The notes: generated from the letters alone by a model not told the origin. A stretch of DNA of 64,000 nt from Bdellovibrio sp. NC01 (GCF_006874625.1 NZ_CP030034.1:3410001-3474000), one strand, 5' to 3'; counted from the stretch's first letter, positions 54,443 to 63,118 are shown. Translations and numbers: made by a program.

Positions 54443-54925
54443 TTAAAAACGCGCGCATTTTTCAAGCGCCGTTGGGATCGTCACGAAGTACGTGTTCGTT
54501 TGCAGCAAAATCAAACGCACACGGAAGGTTTCAAATTTTCCGTTCAAAGAAGTCTCTGTCATTTTTGCGGTTGTGAAGCCATACGCAGTGATGCCGTTAT
54601 CGGATTTGCTTTCCGCGTGACATGAAATCAGCCACTCGTCTGTTTGACCGAGCTCACAATCTTTTCTGCTCCATTTATATTCAAACGTGTCGCCTAATTT
54701 TCTAAGGTCTTCGCTTTGCATTTTTAAAAATGGAATTGAACTTTCACCCACAGTTTCCATTTGTGGCATGTACGAGTAGCCCGTCGGATTTTCAACGTGC
54801 ATGATCACCTCGTTTTCGTTCCACGAAATCTGCACTTGTGATTCGTGCAAATTAGGATGGCAAGCGATGCCCTTAGCAAATGTATGAAGTGGCAATAAAA
54901 AAAGTAGCGCTCCTAAAAATTTCAT
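54443..54925 (-). CDS. small secreted protein, unknown function
   Basis: A 160-residue exported protein with signal peptide (KFLGALLFLLPLHTFA). The mature part has Cys residues (ACHPNLHES, KDCELGQ, SCHAESK) and beta-strand character. No family recognised. The ATG at 54923-54925 has GAGG upstream; an earlier ATG at 54946 adds seven residues. Single gene, convergent with the peptide cluster. Confidence 0.63.
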   Translation of the reverse strand: MKFLGALLFLLPLHTFAKGIACHPNLHESQVQISWNENEVIMHVENPTGYSYMPQMETVGESSIPFLKMQSEDLRKLGDTFEYKWSRKDCELGQTDEWLISCHAESKSDNGITAYGFTTAKMTETSLNGKFETFRVRLILLQTNTYFVTIPTALEKCARF

Positions 54926-55161
54926 AAAGACCTCTTTAAGATCCATTGTCCCGTAGGGTTTGCGGGGAAATGCAAGAAAAACTCTGCGACTATTTTTACT
55001 TTTCCGCTGCGCTTCTAGTTTTGTAATTCAATAATTCGCTCCATATCTAGTGATGCATATTTTTTAAGCAAAAGATTTTTGAAAGTTGCTCTGTGTTCGC
55101 GTTGACTCAGGTTCTGTGAATCTGTAGTTTCAGCTCCTCGTCACAGGGGAAATAAAAACAC

Positions 55162-55740
55162 ATGACTATGAACCCGTTGCCTCCACAGGCATACACAAAG
55201 GACATTCTGTTGAAGGCCTATCAATGGCTTATGGGACAGAATTCCTCTATCAAGGAGATCGCGACGACTCCTGATATTCTAGTCAGTCTTTATTTGAAAG
55301 CGACTCGCGACGGCGATTCAGCCCTTGAACGTCCCAGCATCCAGAACTTCAAGAATGAACTTAAGAGCTTAGCAGGAATGATGGGTGAATTAGATCGCCC
55401 CGCTTCAGGCGCTGTGTCTGCGGGTCCCGCTCAGCCTGTTTACCAAGCTCCGCCGCCACCGCCAACGCAAGCTCCGGTGACTCATGTTCCACCGCAACAA
55501 GCTCACGTTCCGCAGCCGGTTCATGTTCCCCAAGTTACGCCAACACAGACGCAGGTTTCGTATACCGAAAAAACGGTTACAGCGATGACTCGCCCGACAA
55601 ACCTTTTAGAGGCTTTGGACTGCGGCTCTCAGCAGATGATTCAGGAAGTCAAAGAGGAGTTTAACCTCAGTTCTGACCTGGAAGTTGTGCGTATGTTGAT
55701 TAAAATCGGCTATGTGAAATCCAAAGGCATGCTGAAATAG
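55162..55740 (+). CDS. two-domain protein with Pro-rich linker, unknown function
   Basis: A 192-residue soluble protein. The N-terminal helical domain (residues 1-80, KDILLKAYQWLMGQNSSIKE) and a C-terminal helical domain (residues 145-192, LLEALDCGSQQMIQEVKEEF) are joined by a Pro/Gln/His/Val linker containing five consecutive prolines and repeated HVP units. The C-terminal ELSSDLEVVRMLIKIGYV-like end suggests a short helix-turn-helix or oligomer module. AGGGGA precedes the ATG. It lies 60 bp upstream of lspA. Confidence 0.65.
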   Translation: MTMNPLPPQAYTKDILLKAYQWLMGQNSSIKEIATTPDILVSLYLKATRDGDSALERPSIQNFKNELKSLAGMMGELDRPASGAVSAGPAQPVYQAPPPPPTQAPVTHVPPQQAHVPQPVHVPQVTPTQTQVSYTEKTVTAMTRPTNLLEALDCGSQQMIQEVKEEFNLSSDLEVVRMLIKIGYVKSKGMLK

Positions 55741-55800
55741 CTTAAATCCTTCAGGATTCTCGGCTATAGTGAGTTTTCTAATTCGTAAAGGCACGACTTC

Positions 55801-56307
55801 ATGAAGAAAAAGTACATCTGGCTTTTGGCTATCGCTGGTTTTTTGATCGCTCTAGATCAAGGCGTAAAAATGTTCATTCACACTCACTTCCATTTGGGTG
55901 AGTCAGTTTCTGTGATCCCTAATTTCTTTAACTTAACTTACGTAAGAAACTTCGGCGCAGCGTTTGGATTCTTGGCAGAAAGCCATCCTTCATTCCGCGA
56001 GTTGTTCTTCTTATCTATGCCACCGATTGCCCTGGTCATTATCTTGGGTATCTTGCGTGGAGTGAAAGACGAAGACACAAAACAAATCATCGCGCTTTCA
56101 AGCATCTTCGGTGGCGCGATCGGAAACTACATCGATCGTTTGCGTTTCCGCTATGTGATCGACTTCTTGGATTTCCATCTTTATGGCCGCTGGAGCTGGC
56201 CTGCATTCAACATCGCTGATATGGCGATCGTTGGCGGGGTTGGTTTATTGCTGCTGTTGATGCTGATCGAAAATAAGAAAAAAGAAAAATCAGAAAGTGC
56301 TACTTAG
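55801..56307 (+). CDS. lspA: signal peptidase II (lipoprotein signal peptidase)
   Basis: A 168-residue, four-span membrane aspartyl protease that cleaves prolipoprotein signal peptides after lipidation. Family features: LDQGVKMFI, LTYVRNFGAAFGFL, then GNYIDRLRFRYVIDFLDF and WPAFNIADMAIVGG, which carry the two catalytic aspartates. Normal length. The many lipoproteins in this window would depend on it. lgt lies about 7 kb away. A terminator follows. Confidence 0.96.
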   Translation: MKKKYIWLLAIAGFLIALDQGVKMFIHTHFHLGESVSVIPNFFNLTYVRNFGAAFGFLAESHPSFRELFFLSMPPIALVIILGILRGVKDEDTKQIIALSSIFGGAIGNYIDRLRFRYVIDFLDFHLYGRWSWPAFNIADMAIVGGVGLLLLLMLIENKKKEKSESAT

Positions 56308-56316
56308 CACGTAAAG

Positions 56317-56346
56317 AAAAAGGCACCCACGAGGTGCCTTTTTTAT
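56317..56346. terminator. bidirectional intrinsic terminator
   Basis: AAAAAGGCACC, loop CACGA, GGTGCCTTTTTT, between lspA and the convergent RegA-like regulator; the T run overlaps the regulator stop codon. Confidence 0.9.
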
Positions 56347-56867
56347 TTCGGAACGTTCTTACGCAATTTACGCTGTAAGCTTTGACGATGCAGACCCAAC
56401 TTTTTCGCGGCCTGTGTGATGTTGCCATCGGAAGTTTGCAGAACGTAATCGATGTATTCCCGCTCCATGCGCGCTAAAGAAATCTCGGATTCTTTATTTA
56501 CGTCAACAGATGCTTCATCGACTGCGAAGGCTTTCACGATCATATCTGGCGTTACAGGCTTGGTTAAAAAGTTTTCCGCACCTAACTGCATAGCTTTAAC
56601 GGCAGAAGCGACACTGCCAAAGCCGCTCATCAAGACAATGCGAATGCCAGGGAATCTTTTCTTAAGATTGTCGATAATATCAAGACCACTTTCATTGCCG
56701 ATACGCAGATCCAGCAATGCTCCGTCAGCCGTTTGAATCGTGGCTAAATCTGGCAAGGCGGCAAAAGCTTGCACTTCAAAACCGCGCTCGCTAAGTTCCT
56801 CTTGCAAAACTTCGCGCAGGCGTTTGTCGTCTTCAACTAAAAGAAGCTTTTTAACTGCAATTTTCAT
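56343..56867 (-). CDS. RegA/PrrA/ActR-type response regulator
   Basis: A 174-residue regulator with a receiver domain (LLVEDDKRLREVLQEELSER, phospho-acceptor in GALLDLRIGNESG) and a compact Fis-type DNA-binding end (MEREYIDYVLQTSDGNITQA, AKKLGLHRQSLQRKLRK). This plan matches RegA/PrrA/ActR redox regulators and their single-domain DNA binding. Its ATG overlaps the kinase stop by 4 bp (ATGA). The two genes form a cognate pair. Confidence 0.88.
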   Translation of the reverse strand: MKIAVKKLLLVEDDKRLREVLQEELSERGFEVQAFAALPDLATIQTADGALLDLRIGNESGLDIIDNLKKRFPGIRIVLMSGFGSVASAVKAMQLGAENFLTKPVTPDMIVKAFAVDEASVDVNKESEISLARMEREYIDYVLQTSDGNITQAAKKLGLHRQSLQRKLRKNVPK

Positions 56868-58138
56868 AGTGCACTTCCTGCAGGAATCGTAAGTCTTGCG
56901 GTGGCGCCTCGGCCCGACTGATTGTTGTACAAGCGAAACTCCCCGCCCAAAGATTGTGCCATCATTTGCGCTGAATACACGCCCAAACCATTGCCACCAA
57001 CTTTGTCTGTCGCAAAAGGCTCACCTAAACGCGATAAAATTTCTTTCGACAAACCTTTACCTGCATCAATCACTTCTAAGACAGCCAGAGAATCTTGTTT
57101 GTAAAGACGCAAGGAAATCTGCACTTCATTTTGTGACGAGGCTTCAAAGGCGTTATCAAGCATGTCGAACAAGCTTTGCGCAAAAGCCAGAACTTGAATC
57201 TGACAGAACAAATCTTCGTCACTAAAATGAGTTTCGATGTTTACTTCGGGATGATCTTGCTTCCAAGCACGCAAAACGTCCGTCACTAAAGTTTGCACTT
57301 TGGTATTTTGTGGTTCGGCCGCCGTCGAATTCGAAAACACTTCCGCCATGTGACGGAAGACTGAAACGCATTCCTGCAACGAACTTTGCGCTTCCACTAA
57401 TTCATTTTGAATTTCTTCCGTCAAAGATTTGCGTTGCGCGCGATTCAAACGCAATTGCAAAGCATTTAGCGGAGTCGCCAGCTGATGAGAAAATCCCGCC
57501 GTCAACGCGCCTAAAGCTTTCAAACGATCGGCTTTACTTTGACGTTCTTGCAGTTCACGAATGCGCTCTTCTTGTTTTTGCAAAAGACCCGAGAACAAGT
57601 GCGCGACGAACCACGAAATAATCACGACCGACCATTGCGCCATGAAGTCGAAATACATTTCGCGATTATCAACGTTCAATGTGATGGAAGAGTCCTGATA
57701 TGTTTCGAATTGCAAAATACTCAGTAGGGCCAGAACGACAACAATGAAAACGCCGCTGAGCGTACTTCTTAAAAGCATACCGCCTAAGAAAGCATGAACC
57801 GCTAAAATGAAAATTAATGGATTGTTCGCTGATCCGCACACGAACAACAGCGCGGTTACCGTTAACAAGTCGACCGTTAGCTGTGCGAACAACAGTCGAT
57901 CTTCTTTTACTAAAGATGTGTTCTTGCTCCAAATACCTTCAGTCAATCCGTTGAATAATGCGAGCAATGCAATCACGCACATGAAGAACGGCATCTGATT
58001 TTTTTGCAAATACCCAACTTGCAACAACGGCACGACACCGAAAATCATTCCGATGATGGCCATCCAACGAAAGCGAACTAAACCTTGAATACGCGTCGCT
58101 GATTCAGGCCAAAATATTCTAAAAAACTGTGTCGTCAT
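56864..58138 (-). CDS. RegB/PrrB-like redox sensor kinase
   Basis: About 424 residues with six membrane segments, then HisKA/HATPase domains. After the membrane segments, VCGSANNPLIFILAVHAFLG resembles the quinone-sensing GGxxNPF region of RegB. The H-box reads SHQLATPLNALQL, close to RegB's HELGTPL; the ATP-binding part has DNAFEASSQNEVQ and GGNGLGVYSAQMM. I start it at the ATG at 58136-58138; a longer frame reaches 58225. The ribosome site is weak, so the start is uncertain. It pairs with the RegA-like gene. Confidence 0.85.
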   Translation of the reverse strand: MTTQFFRIFWPESATRIQGLVRFRWMAIIGMIFGVVPLLQVGYLQKNQMPFFMCVIALLALFNGLTEGIWSKNTSLVKEDRLLFAQLTVDLLTVTALLFVCGSANNPLIFILAVHAFLGGMLLRSTLSGVFIVVVLALLSILQFETYQDSSITLNVDNREMYFDFMAQWSVVIISWFVAHLFSGLLQKQEERIRELQERQSKADRLKALGALTAGFSHQLATPLNALQLRLNRAQRKSLTEEIQNELVEAQSSLQECVSVFRHMAEVFSNSTAAEPQNTKVQTLVTDVLRAWKQDHPEVNIETHFSDEDLFCQIQVLAFAQSLFDMLDNAFEASSQNEVQISLRLYKQDSLAVLEVIDAGKGLSKEILSRLGEPFATDKVGGNGLGVYSAQMMAQSLGGEFRLYNNQSGRGATARLTIPAGSAL

Positions 58139-58235
58139 GCCCACTTCATAGTCGACGTGGTTTGCGCTCGCAAGGAAGTCTTCACCCTGCAACCGGAAGT
58201 TGCTTACGCGCTGTCCCCAATCCATTTAATGTTGT

Positions 58236-58250
58236 TGCAAGTAACTTGCA
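58236..58250. promoter_or_regulatory. perfect palindrome TGCAAGT-A-ACTTGCA in a divergent intergenic region
   Basis: A 7-1-7 perfect inverted repeat about 90 bases upstream of the outer-membrane protein gene and about 100 bases upstream of the divergent sensor kinase. It looks like a dimeric repressor operator. Given the metal-type transporter operon, a Zur- or other metalloregulator site is possible, but it does not match the enterobacterial Zur box I know. Confidence 0.45.
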
Positions 58251-58337
58251 TTTAACTTATTTAGATCTAACTAGCTTACAAATCAGACTTATACTTCGGC
58301 CTCGCCGAGGTTGGAACTTAACCTTACGGAAACTACG

Positions 58338-59402
58338 ATGACTAAGATACTTGCTGCCCTAGTCCTTCTTCTGTCTGCGGAATCTGCTCTTGCACAAAGC
58401 CAGGCGCCCATTCTGCAAAACCTTAACTTCTCTGCCGCGATTGATGCTGTTGCTCCACTGGATTTAGATAATTCAGACAACAATCAGTTAGAAATTCGTT
58501 CTGCTGAATTCATGCTTTATGGCGCGGTTGATCCTTACTTTGATGCGGTTATCAACTTTGCGGCCCACAACGAAGATGGCGAATACAAAGCGGAACTTCA
58601 TGAAGGTTATATCGGTTCGACGAAACTTTTTAACGGTTTCCGTTTTAAAGCCGGGACGTTCTTCTTAGGAGTCGGTCGCTTGAATCAATTCCATCAACAT
58701 GACTGGCCGTTTATTTCTGCGCCTCGCGTGCAAAAAGAATTCTTCGCGGAAGAAGGCATTCACGATACGGGCTTAGAGATGAGTTATCTTCTGCCAACAG
58801 ACAGTTACTGGGACATCACAGTCGGTGTGACAAACGGCTATCAATGGGGCGAAGACAGTCCTCGTGAAAAACCACGTGTACCAGTTCACTATATTCATCC
58901 TGTTACTTTCATCGACTTAGGCGCCAACAACGGTTTGCAAATTGGTGGTACATATTTAGGTCGCACGGATTCAACGGGTCTACAAACGCAACTAGGTGGC
59001 TTGGATTTCGTCTACAAACAAAAAGAAGGCAAATTCAATCGCTGGTTCTTCCAATCTGAAATCTGGTACCAAAATCAAAACAGCCCTGACACAGATCGCA
59101 GCGAAAAAATCGGTGCGTATATTTATCCAGAGTATGGTTTTAGCGAAAACTGGTCACTGGGTTTGCGTATGGATGCGTTCTCTGATTTATCTCAAAATTT
59201 CGAAGGCACAAACGACAGACAGAAAAATCTCGACTATGCTTTTGTTCCAACGCTGACTTTCAAAACCAGCGAATTTGCAACTTGGCGCGTGGCTTATACT
59301 CACGAGGTGTTAAACCAAGCGCAAATGGCAGATCAAATTGATAGAAAAATCGAATTGCAATTTATCGCGATCCTGGGCGCTCACCCAGCACACGCATTCT
59401 AG
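58338..59402 (+). CDS. outer-membrane barrel protein of a metal-uptake operon
   Basis: A 354-residue exported protein with signal peptide (KILAALVLLLSAESALAQ) and strand pattern of a porin (FMLYGAVDPYFDAVINFAAH, GGLDFVYKQKEGKFNRWFFQ, SLGLRMDAFSDLSQ). The C-terminus carries His (GAHPAHAF) and ends in Phe. It lies 9 bp before the substrate-binding protein of a metal-type ABC transporter, so it probably lets the same metal through the outer membrane. The ATG at 58338 starts the signal peptide; the ribosome site is weak. Confidence 0.75.
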   Translation: MTKILAALVLLLSAESALAQSQAPILQNLNFSAAIDAVAPLDLDNSDNNQLEIRSAEFMLYGAVDPYFDAVINFAAHNEDGEYKAELHEGYIGSTKLFNGFRFKAGTFFLGVGRLNQFHQHDWPFISAPRVQKEFFAEEGIHDTGLEMSYLLPTDSYWDITVGVTNGYQWGEDSPREKPRVPVHYIHPVTFIDLGANNGLQIGGTYLGRTDSTGLQTQLGGLDFVYKQKEGKFNRWFFQSEIWYQNQNSPDTDRSEKIGAYIYPEYGFSENWSLGLRMDAFSDLSQNFEGTNDRQKNLDYAFVPTLTFKTSEFATWRVAYTHEVLNQAQMADQIDRKIELQFIAILGAHPAHAF

Positions 59403-59411
59403 AGGTGAAAA

Positions 59412-60287
59412 ATGAAATCGTTGTTATTAACTTTCTGTCTTTTTCTTTCTGTAAATGCATTTGCTAAAATCAAAGTCGTTGCGACCTTGCCTGACGTTGC
59501 TGAGGTCGTAAAAGCTGTTGGCGGTGATGAAGTTGAAGTTTCAACTCTTCTGTCAGGCAGCGAAGACCCTCACTATTCAGATGCTCGTCCCGATTATATT
59601 TTAAAAGTGCGCAAAGCTGATGTCGTATGCGCAGTTGGTTTGGATTTGGAAATCGGTTGGTTGCCTAAGGTTGTCGACAAATCTGGTAACGCCAAAGTGC
59701 AACCAGGTGGCACTGGTTTTTGCGAGTTAGGTCGCAGTGTAAAGCCGCTTGAAATTCCAGTGGGTGTTGTCGATCGTTCGCTTGGCGATGTACATCCACA
59801 TGGCAACCCCCATTTTGGCTTAGACCCTTTGAAATTGGCGGAGTCAGGAGCTGAGGTCGTAAAAGTTCTTTCTGCGACAGAGCCAGCAAAGGCAGACTAC
59901 TTCCAGAAAAATTATGATACTTTCCGCAAACAAATGAACGATCTGCACGCTGCGATTGAAAAGAAAATCAAGAAAGTCAAAATGATGGAGTATCACAAAG
60001 AGTTCACATACTTCTTTGCGACCTACGGAATTTCTTCAGCCGGTTCATTGGAAGAAAAGCCCGGCATGCCACCTTCAGCAGCACGAATTGCGCAAGCCGC
60101 CCAAGCTGCGAAGGCCGCGGGTGTGAAAGTCTTGTTTGCGACAGCGTCAGCTCCGCATGCGACACTTGAAAGATTCCGTGAACTTTCTGGAATTCCAGTC
60201 GTGACTGTTCCTTCTTACGTTCAAACGTCAGGCGATGCTAAAACAATTGAGGGTTTGCAAAATCTGTTGGTAAAATCCATTCCATAA
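59412..60287 (+). CDS. znuA: metal ABC transporter substrate-binding protein (ZnuA-like)
   Basis: A 291-residue periplasmic binding protein of the cluster A-I (TroA/ZnuA) type. Signal peptide (KSLLLTFCLFLSVNAFA), then VVATLPDVAEVVKAVGG and the metal ligands in GSEDPHYSDARP, VHPHGNPHFGLDPLK and the later EYHKEFTYFFATYG. The His-rich DVHPHGNPHF loop is short but favours zinc; manganese is possible. GAGG upstream. Operon with the ATPase (9 bp) and permease. Confidence 0.85.
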   Translation: MKSLLLTFCLFLSVNAFAKIKVVATLPDVAEVVKAVGGDEVEVSTLLSGSEDPHYSDARPDYILKVRKADVVCAVGLDLEIGWLPKVVDKSGNAKVQPGGTGFCELGRSVKPLEIPVGVVDRSLGDVHPHGNPHFGLDPLKLAESGAEVVKVLSATEPAKADYFQKNYDTFRKQMNDLHAAIEKKIKKVKMMEYHKEFTYFFATYGISSAGSLEEKPGMPPSAARIAQAAQAAKAAGVKVLFATASAPHATLERFRELSGIPVVTVPSYVQTSGDAKTIEGLQNLLVKSIP

Positions 60288-60296
60288 GGATGTCCT

Positions 60297-60866
60297 ATGG
60301 AAAAACTTCTTGAGGTTCGTAATTTACAAGCATTCAGCCGTGAAGGCCGAGCCCTCTCCCCGATTGTGAATTTTGAACTTCAAGAAGGCGAAGTGCTTTT
60401 TCTGCGCGGAGAAAACGGCGCAGGTAAAAGCACGATTATGAAGACTCTTTTAGGTCTTCATAAAAGCTTTGCTGGTGACTACGAAATTCTTCCTGCCTTT
60501 AATGACGTCGCCTATCTTCCCCAACTTGGAAATTTAAACTTTCATCTGCCGCTGACGTTGTCAGATATGTTGATGAATGAAGACGTCACGTCCCCTTTAC
60601 TTAAAGGTCTTGATCTGAATAAAAAATGGAATACTGCAAGCGGTGGTGAACGCCAGAAGGTTTTATTCACTTCGGCTTTGTTACGTAAGCCCCGCATTCT
60701 GTTTTTAGACGAACCGTTCAATCACGTTGATAAGGAAGCTGGCGAACTGCTTGAACACAGTCTAAGTCAGTATCTGCGCGAAAATCCGAAAAGCGCGATG
60801 GTCTTAATCTCGCATCGATCATTGATCCAAGATTGGCCAAAAATTCGCTACGTGGAGATTCGCTAA
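60297..60866 (+). CDS. znuC: metal ABC transporter ATPase (ZnuC-like, short)
   Basis: A 189-residue ABC ATPase. Walker A GENGAGKSTIMK, Q-loop YLPQLGNLNF, signature ASGGERQKV, Walker B RILFLDEPFNHVD, and H-loop LISHRS are all present, so it is probably active. It is much shorter than typical ZnuC (about 250 residues); the C-terminal accessory part is missing and the nucleotide-binding core is compact. Its stop overlaps the permease ATG (TAATG). Energises transport with the neighbouring permease and binding protein. Confidence 0.83.
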   Translation: MEKLLEVRNLQAFSREGRALSPIVNFELQEGEVLFLRGENGAGKSTIMKTLLGLHKSFAGDYEILPAFNDVAYLPQLGNLNFHLPLTLSDMLMNEDVTSPLLKGLDLNKKWNTASGGERQKVLFTSALLRKPRILFLDEPFNHVDKEAGELLEHSLSQYLRENPKSAMVLISHRSLIQDWPKIRYVEIR

Positions 60867-61678
60867 TGACTGCTTTCTTAGAACTTCTGCAAATATATAA
60901 GTGGTCTTTGCCTTCGTCGATCGTGATGGCAGCAGCTTTAGCACTCGTGGGTGCGCAATGGACCGCACGTGAAAAAAGCGCACAAGTATTCGTGTTGGGC
61001 CAAGGGTCTTCATTAGGTATCGTATTAGGCCTGGTCGCAAATATCTTAATGGGCACGGATTTTCATTGGCTCAGTTTATTATTCGGTCTGACTCTAGGGT
61101 GGTTGACGCTGGTGATTTCTGATTTTGCGATTGAAAAGAAATCTGATCGCAATCACATCTATCTGACTTTGTTCGTTTTCTTTTTAGCCTTAACTTATTT
61201 GATGACGGCGATCACTCCTTCGTTGGAATCGCACATGGCAGCTGCCTACTTCGGCGATCTTGCAGTGATGAGTGATGCCACAGGGCAGTTGGCTTTGGTG
61301 GCGGCAGCCCTGTTCACTGGTTTTGTATTAACTTACTGGAGACAGCTTACACACATCTCTTTTGAGTTAGTGAATCAAAGCCTTATTCATCGCAGTTGGA
61401 AGAATCGCATCTTTGATGTCGGTACACTTTTGCTTACTACTTTAGCGATTCAAGGCATGGGATACTTGTTCACAATTGGTTCTTTATTTATCTCGACAAG
61501 TTTTGCATCAAATAAAGCGCGCAACCTGAAACGCTATACAGTAGGGGTTTTCCTGATTTCAACCCTGGGCTGCTTCTTAGGATTTTGCTTATCGCTGCTA
61601 TCCACGAACTTACCCACAGTACCGTGCGTTTTGATTGGTCAAATTATCGTAGGATTTATTGTTAGATTCGGGCTGTAA
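60866..61678 (+). CDS. znuB: metal ABC transporter permease (ZnuB-like)
   Basis: A 270-residue membrane permease with about eight hydrophobic helices (SSIVMAAALALVGAQWTA, GIVLGLVANILMG, LLTTLAIQGMGYLFTIGS, TLGCFLGFCLSLL), the plan of the ABC-3 family. The ATG shares one base with the ATPase stop, with GGAG upstream; the longer frame at 60833 lies inside the ATPase gene. Last gene of the metal-uptake operon. Confidence 0.83.
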   Translation: MTAFLELLQIYKWSLPSSIVMAAALALVGAQWTAREKSAQVFVLGQGSSLGIVLGLVANILMGTDFHWLSLLFGLTLGWLTLVISDFAIEKKSDRNHIYLTLFVFFLALTYLMTAITPSLESHMAAAYFGDLAVMSDATGQLALVAAALFTGFVLTYWRQLTHISFELVNQSLIHRSWKNRIFDVGTLLLTTLAIQGMGYLFTIGSLFISTSFASNKARNLKRYTVGVFLISTLGCFLGFCLSLLSTNLPTVPCVLIGQIIVGFIVRFGL

Positions 61679-61686
61679 TGCCCGAA

Positions 61687-62139
61687 TTAAACGAAGAAAT
61701 AATGGAATGATGGCTGAGCTTCGCGCTTTTGACCGTCAATATTGAACAGACAAATCACTTCGCTACGAATACCTTTTTTCACGTTGAATACAGTTAGATC
61801 CGCATTTTCGATGATCTGATGAAGACCACGACCCGCGCCGCCTTTTTGCGTATTCAAGCTGCCCGCTGTTCCGTTATAACAAGTCATCAAGTAATCAACG
61901 ATGATGTCTTTTGTTAGCGAGCCGAACGGATCGACAACTGAAACTGCCAGCAATACCCCGTCACTGCCATAACAAAGCTGCGACTGTTGGTGCGTATCCA
62001 ATTGAATTTCATTTTTACGAGTCAGATGATTAAATAACGACTTACCTTGCGCATCCGTTGGGGCATCGTAAATCGCGTTCATTAACATCTCTTCTGTCAC
62101 GGTGTTCACACGATCTAGAACAGTACTGCGTACACCCAT
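61687..62139 (-). CDS. C-terminal HATPase-like part of a split gene
   Basis: A 150-residue segment that continues the upstream cNMP/receiver-like frame after a one-base shift. It has an N-box-like VTEEMLMNAIYDAP and a G-box-like GGAGRGLHQIIENADLTVFNV, as in GHKL (anti-sigma/histidine kinase) ATPase domains. An ATG at 62137-62139 lies directly in the A8 tract, with no Shine-Dalgarno. With one A fewer the two frames join as a single protein, so this is probably the end of the upstream gene (62042-63118). Confidence 0.6.
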   Translation of the reverse strand: MGVRSTVLDRVNTVTEEMLMNAIYDAPTDAQGKSLFNHLTRKNEIQLDTHQQSQLCYGSDGVLLAVSVVDPFGSLTKDIIVDYLMTCYNGTAGSLNTQKGGAGRGLHQIIENADLTVFNVKKGIRSEVICLFNIDGQKREAQPSFHYFFV

Positions 62140-63118
62140 TTTTTTTGAAATAGGCAACCATGTCATCGCGAAGTTGTTCACGCTGAGAAGAATGAGAAAC
62201 CGTTTTCTTTTGAACTTCCACACCCCACGTTAGGTATTTTTCAACCCCGAAGATGTTTTTATTCAGAAGCTTGCCCAACGCCGTTAAGACATAACGAATT
62301 GTCGCATTCTTATCTTCCGCATCGCGAGAGATAATATGTTCAACAAAGCGATTGTGCTCAAGAACTTGCAAGTTTCCTTGCACGTCTTTGCTAGTCAAAA
62401 GAACCGCGTGTGGCGCAAGCTTACCGTCATGAACCTCTTTAAGGACTTCGACGCAGCTATCTTCCGCCAACACGATATCGTATTTATTATTTTTTAAGAA
62501 TTCACGAGCCGCTTCCGCGTCACCCGCAAGATCCAATTGCACACCGGTACCGCCCAAGGCCATACGCACTGGCAATTGTTGTTTTTTATCTGGCTCTACC
62601 AAAAGAACGCGACCGCCACGACCTTCAGTCAAAGCTTTTTGCGCTTCATGAAGTTCGCGATTCAAGATTTCAAATAAGCGTGCTTTTTCATTCGTCTTCA
62701 TCAGACGTTCCGTCAAGATGAAGCAATAAATTTGGTAAAGAAGAGCTTGAAAACGATCTTTATCTTTTGGATGAACGTGGGCGAAATCTTCAGAACGAAT
62801 CGCAAAGCACTCGACATCAGTTAAAGCTTTTACGGTTGTTGAAGTGGGATTTTTTGTAATCACACTCATCTCGCCGAAAACTTCACCTGGATGTTCAAAG
62901 GTTGCTAGGATTTCGCCGGCCAAAGATATTTCAACTTTTCCGCTTCGTAAAAAATAAAGCGAATCGTTTTTTTGGCCTTCTTTAAGAATGAAATCACCAG
63001 CTTTAAAGCTGGCAGAATGAATCATGGCAGAAACTTGCAGCAACAAATCTTCACTGAAGGATTTGAAAAAAGAGTGTCCTTTGATTTCCTTAGCAATCTC
63101 GGCCGGGTGCAGTCTCAT
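62042..63118 (-). CDS. cyclic-nucleotide-binding and receiver-like protein, frame broken at A8
   Basis: About 358 residues as read. A cNMP-binding domain comes first (MIHSASFKAGDFILKEGQKN, LYFLRSGKVEISLAGEI, GEVFGEMSVI), then a degenerate receiver-like domain (GGRVLLVEPDKKQQLPVRM) without clear phospho-acceptor geometry. After VAYFKKN the frame runs into a short Cys/Arg-rich tail that looks artificial, while the minus-1-base frame continues as an HATPase domain. The shift lies in eight A (62139-62146, T on the plus strand). The start is uncertain; MRLHPAEIAKEI at 63118 is preferred over 63190. Divergent from lgt. Confidence 0.65.
   Translation of the reverse strand: MRLHPAEIAKEIKGHSFFKSFSEDLLLQVSAMIHSASFKAGDFILKEGQKNDSLYFLRSGKVEISLAGEILATFEHPGEVFGEMSVITKNPTSTTVKALTDVECFAIRSEDFAHVHPKDKDRFQALLYQIYCFILTERLMKTNEKARLFEILNRELHEAQKALTEGRGGRVLLVEPDKKQQLPVRMALGGTGVQLDLAGDAEAAREFLKNNKYDIVLAEDSCVEVLKEVHDGKLAPHAVLLTSKDVQGNLQVLEHNRFVEHIISRDAEDKNATIRYVLTALGKLLNKNIFGVEKYLTWGVEVQKKTVSHSSQREQLRDDMVAYFKKNGCTQYCSRSCEHRDRRDVNERDLRCPNGCAR
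62139..62146 (-). other. A8 homopolymer at the frame break
   Basis: Eight consecutive A on the minus strand (TTC AAA AAA AAT GGG in the upstream frame). Loss of one A, by polymerase slippage or sequence error, gives TTC AAA AAA ATG GGT and joins the receiver-like and HATPase parts without a stop. Confidence 0.7.
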
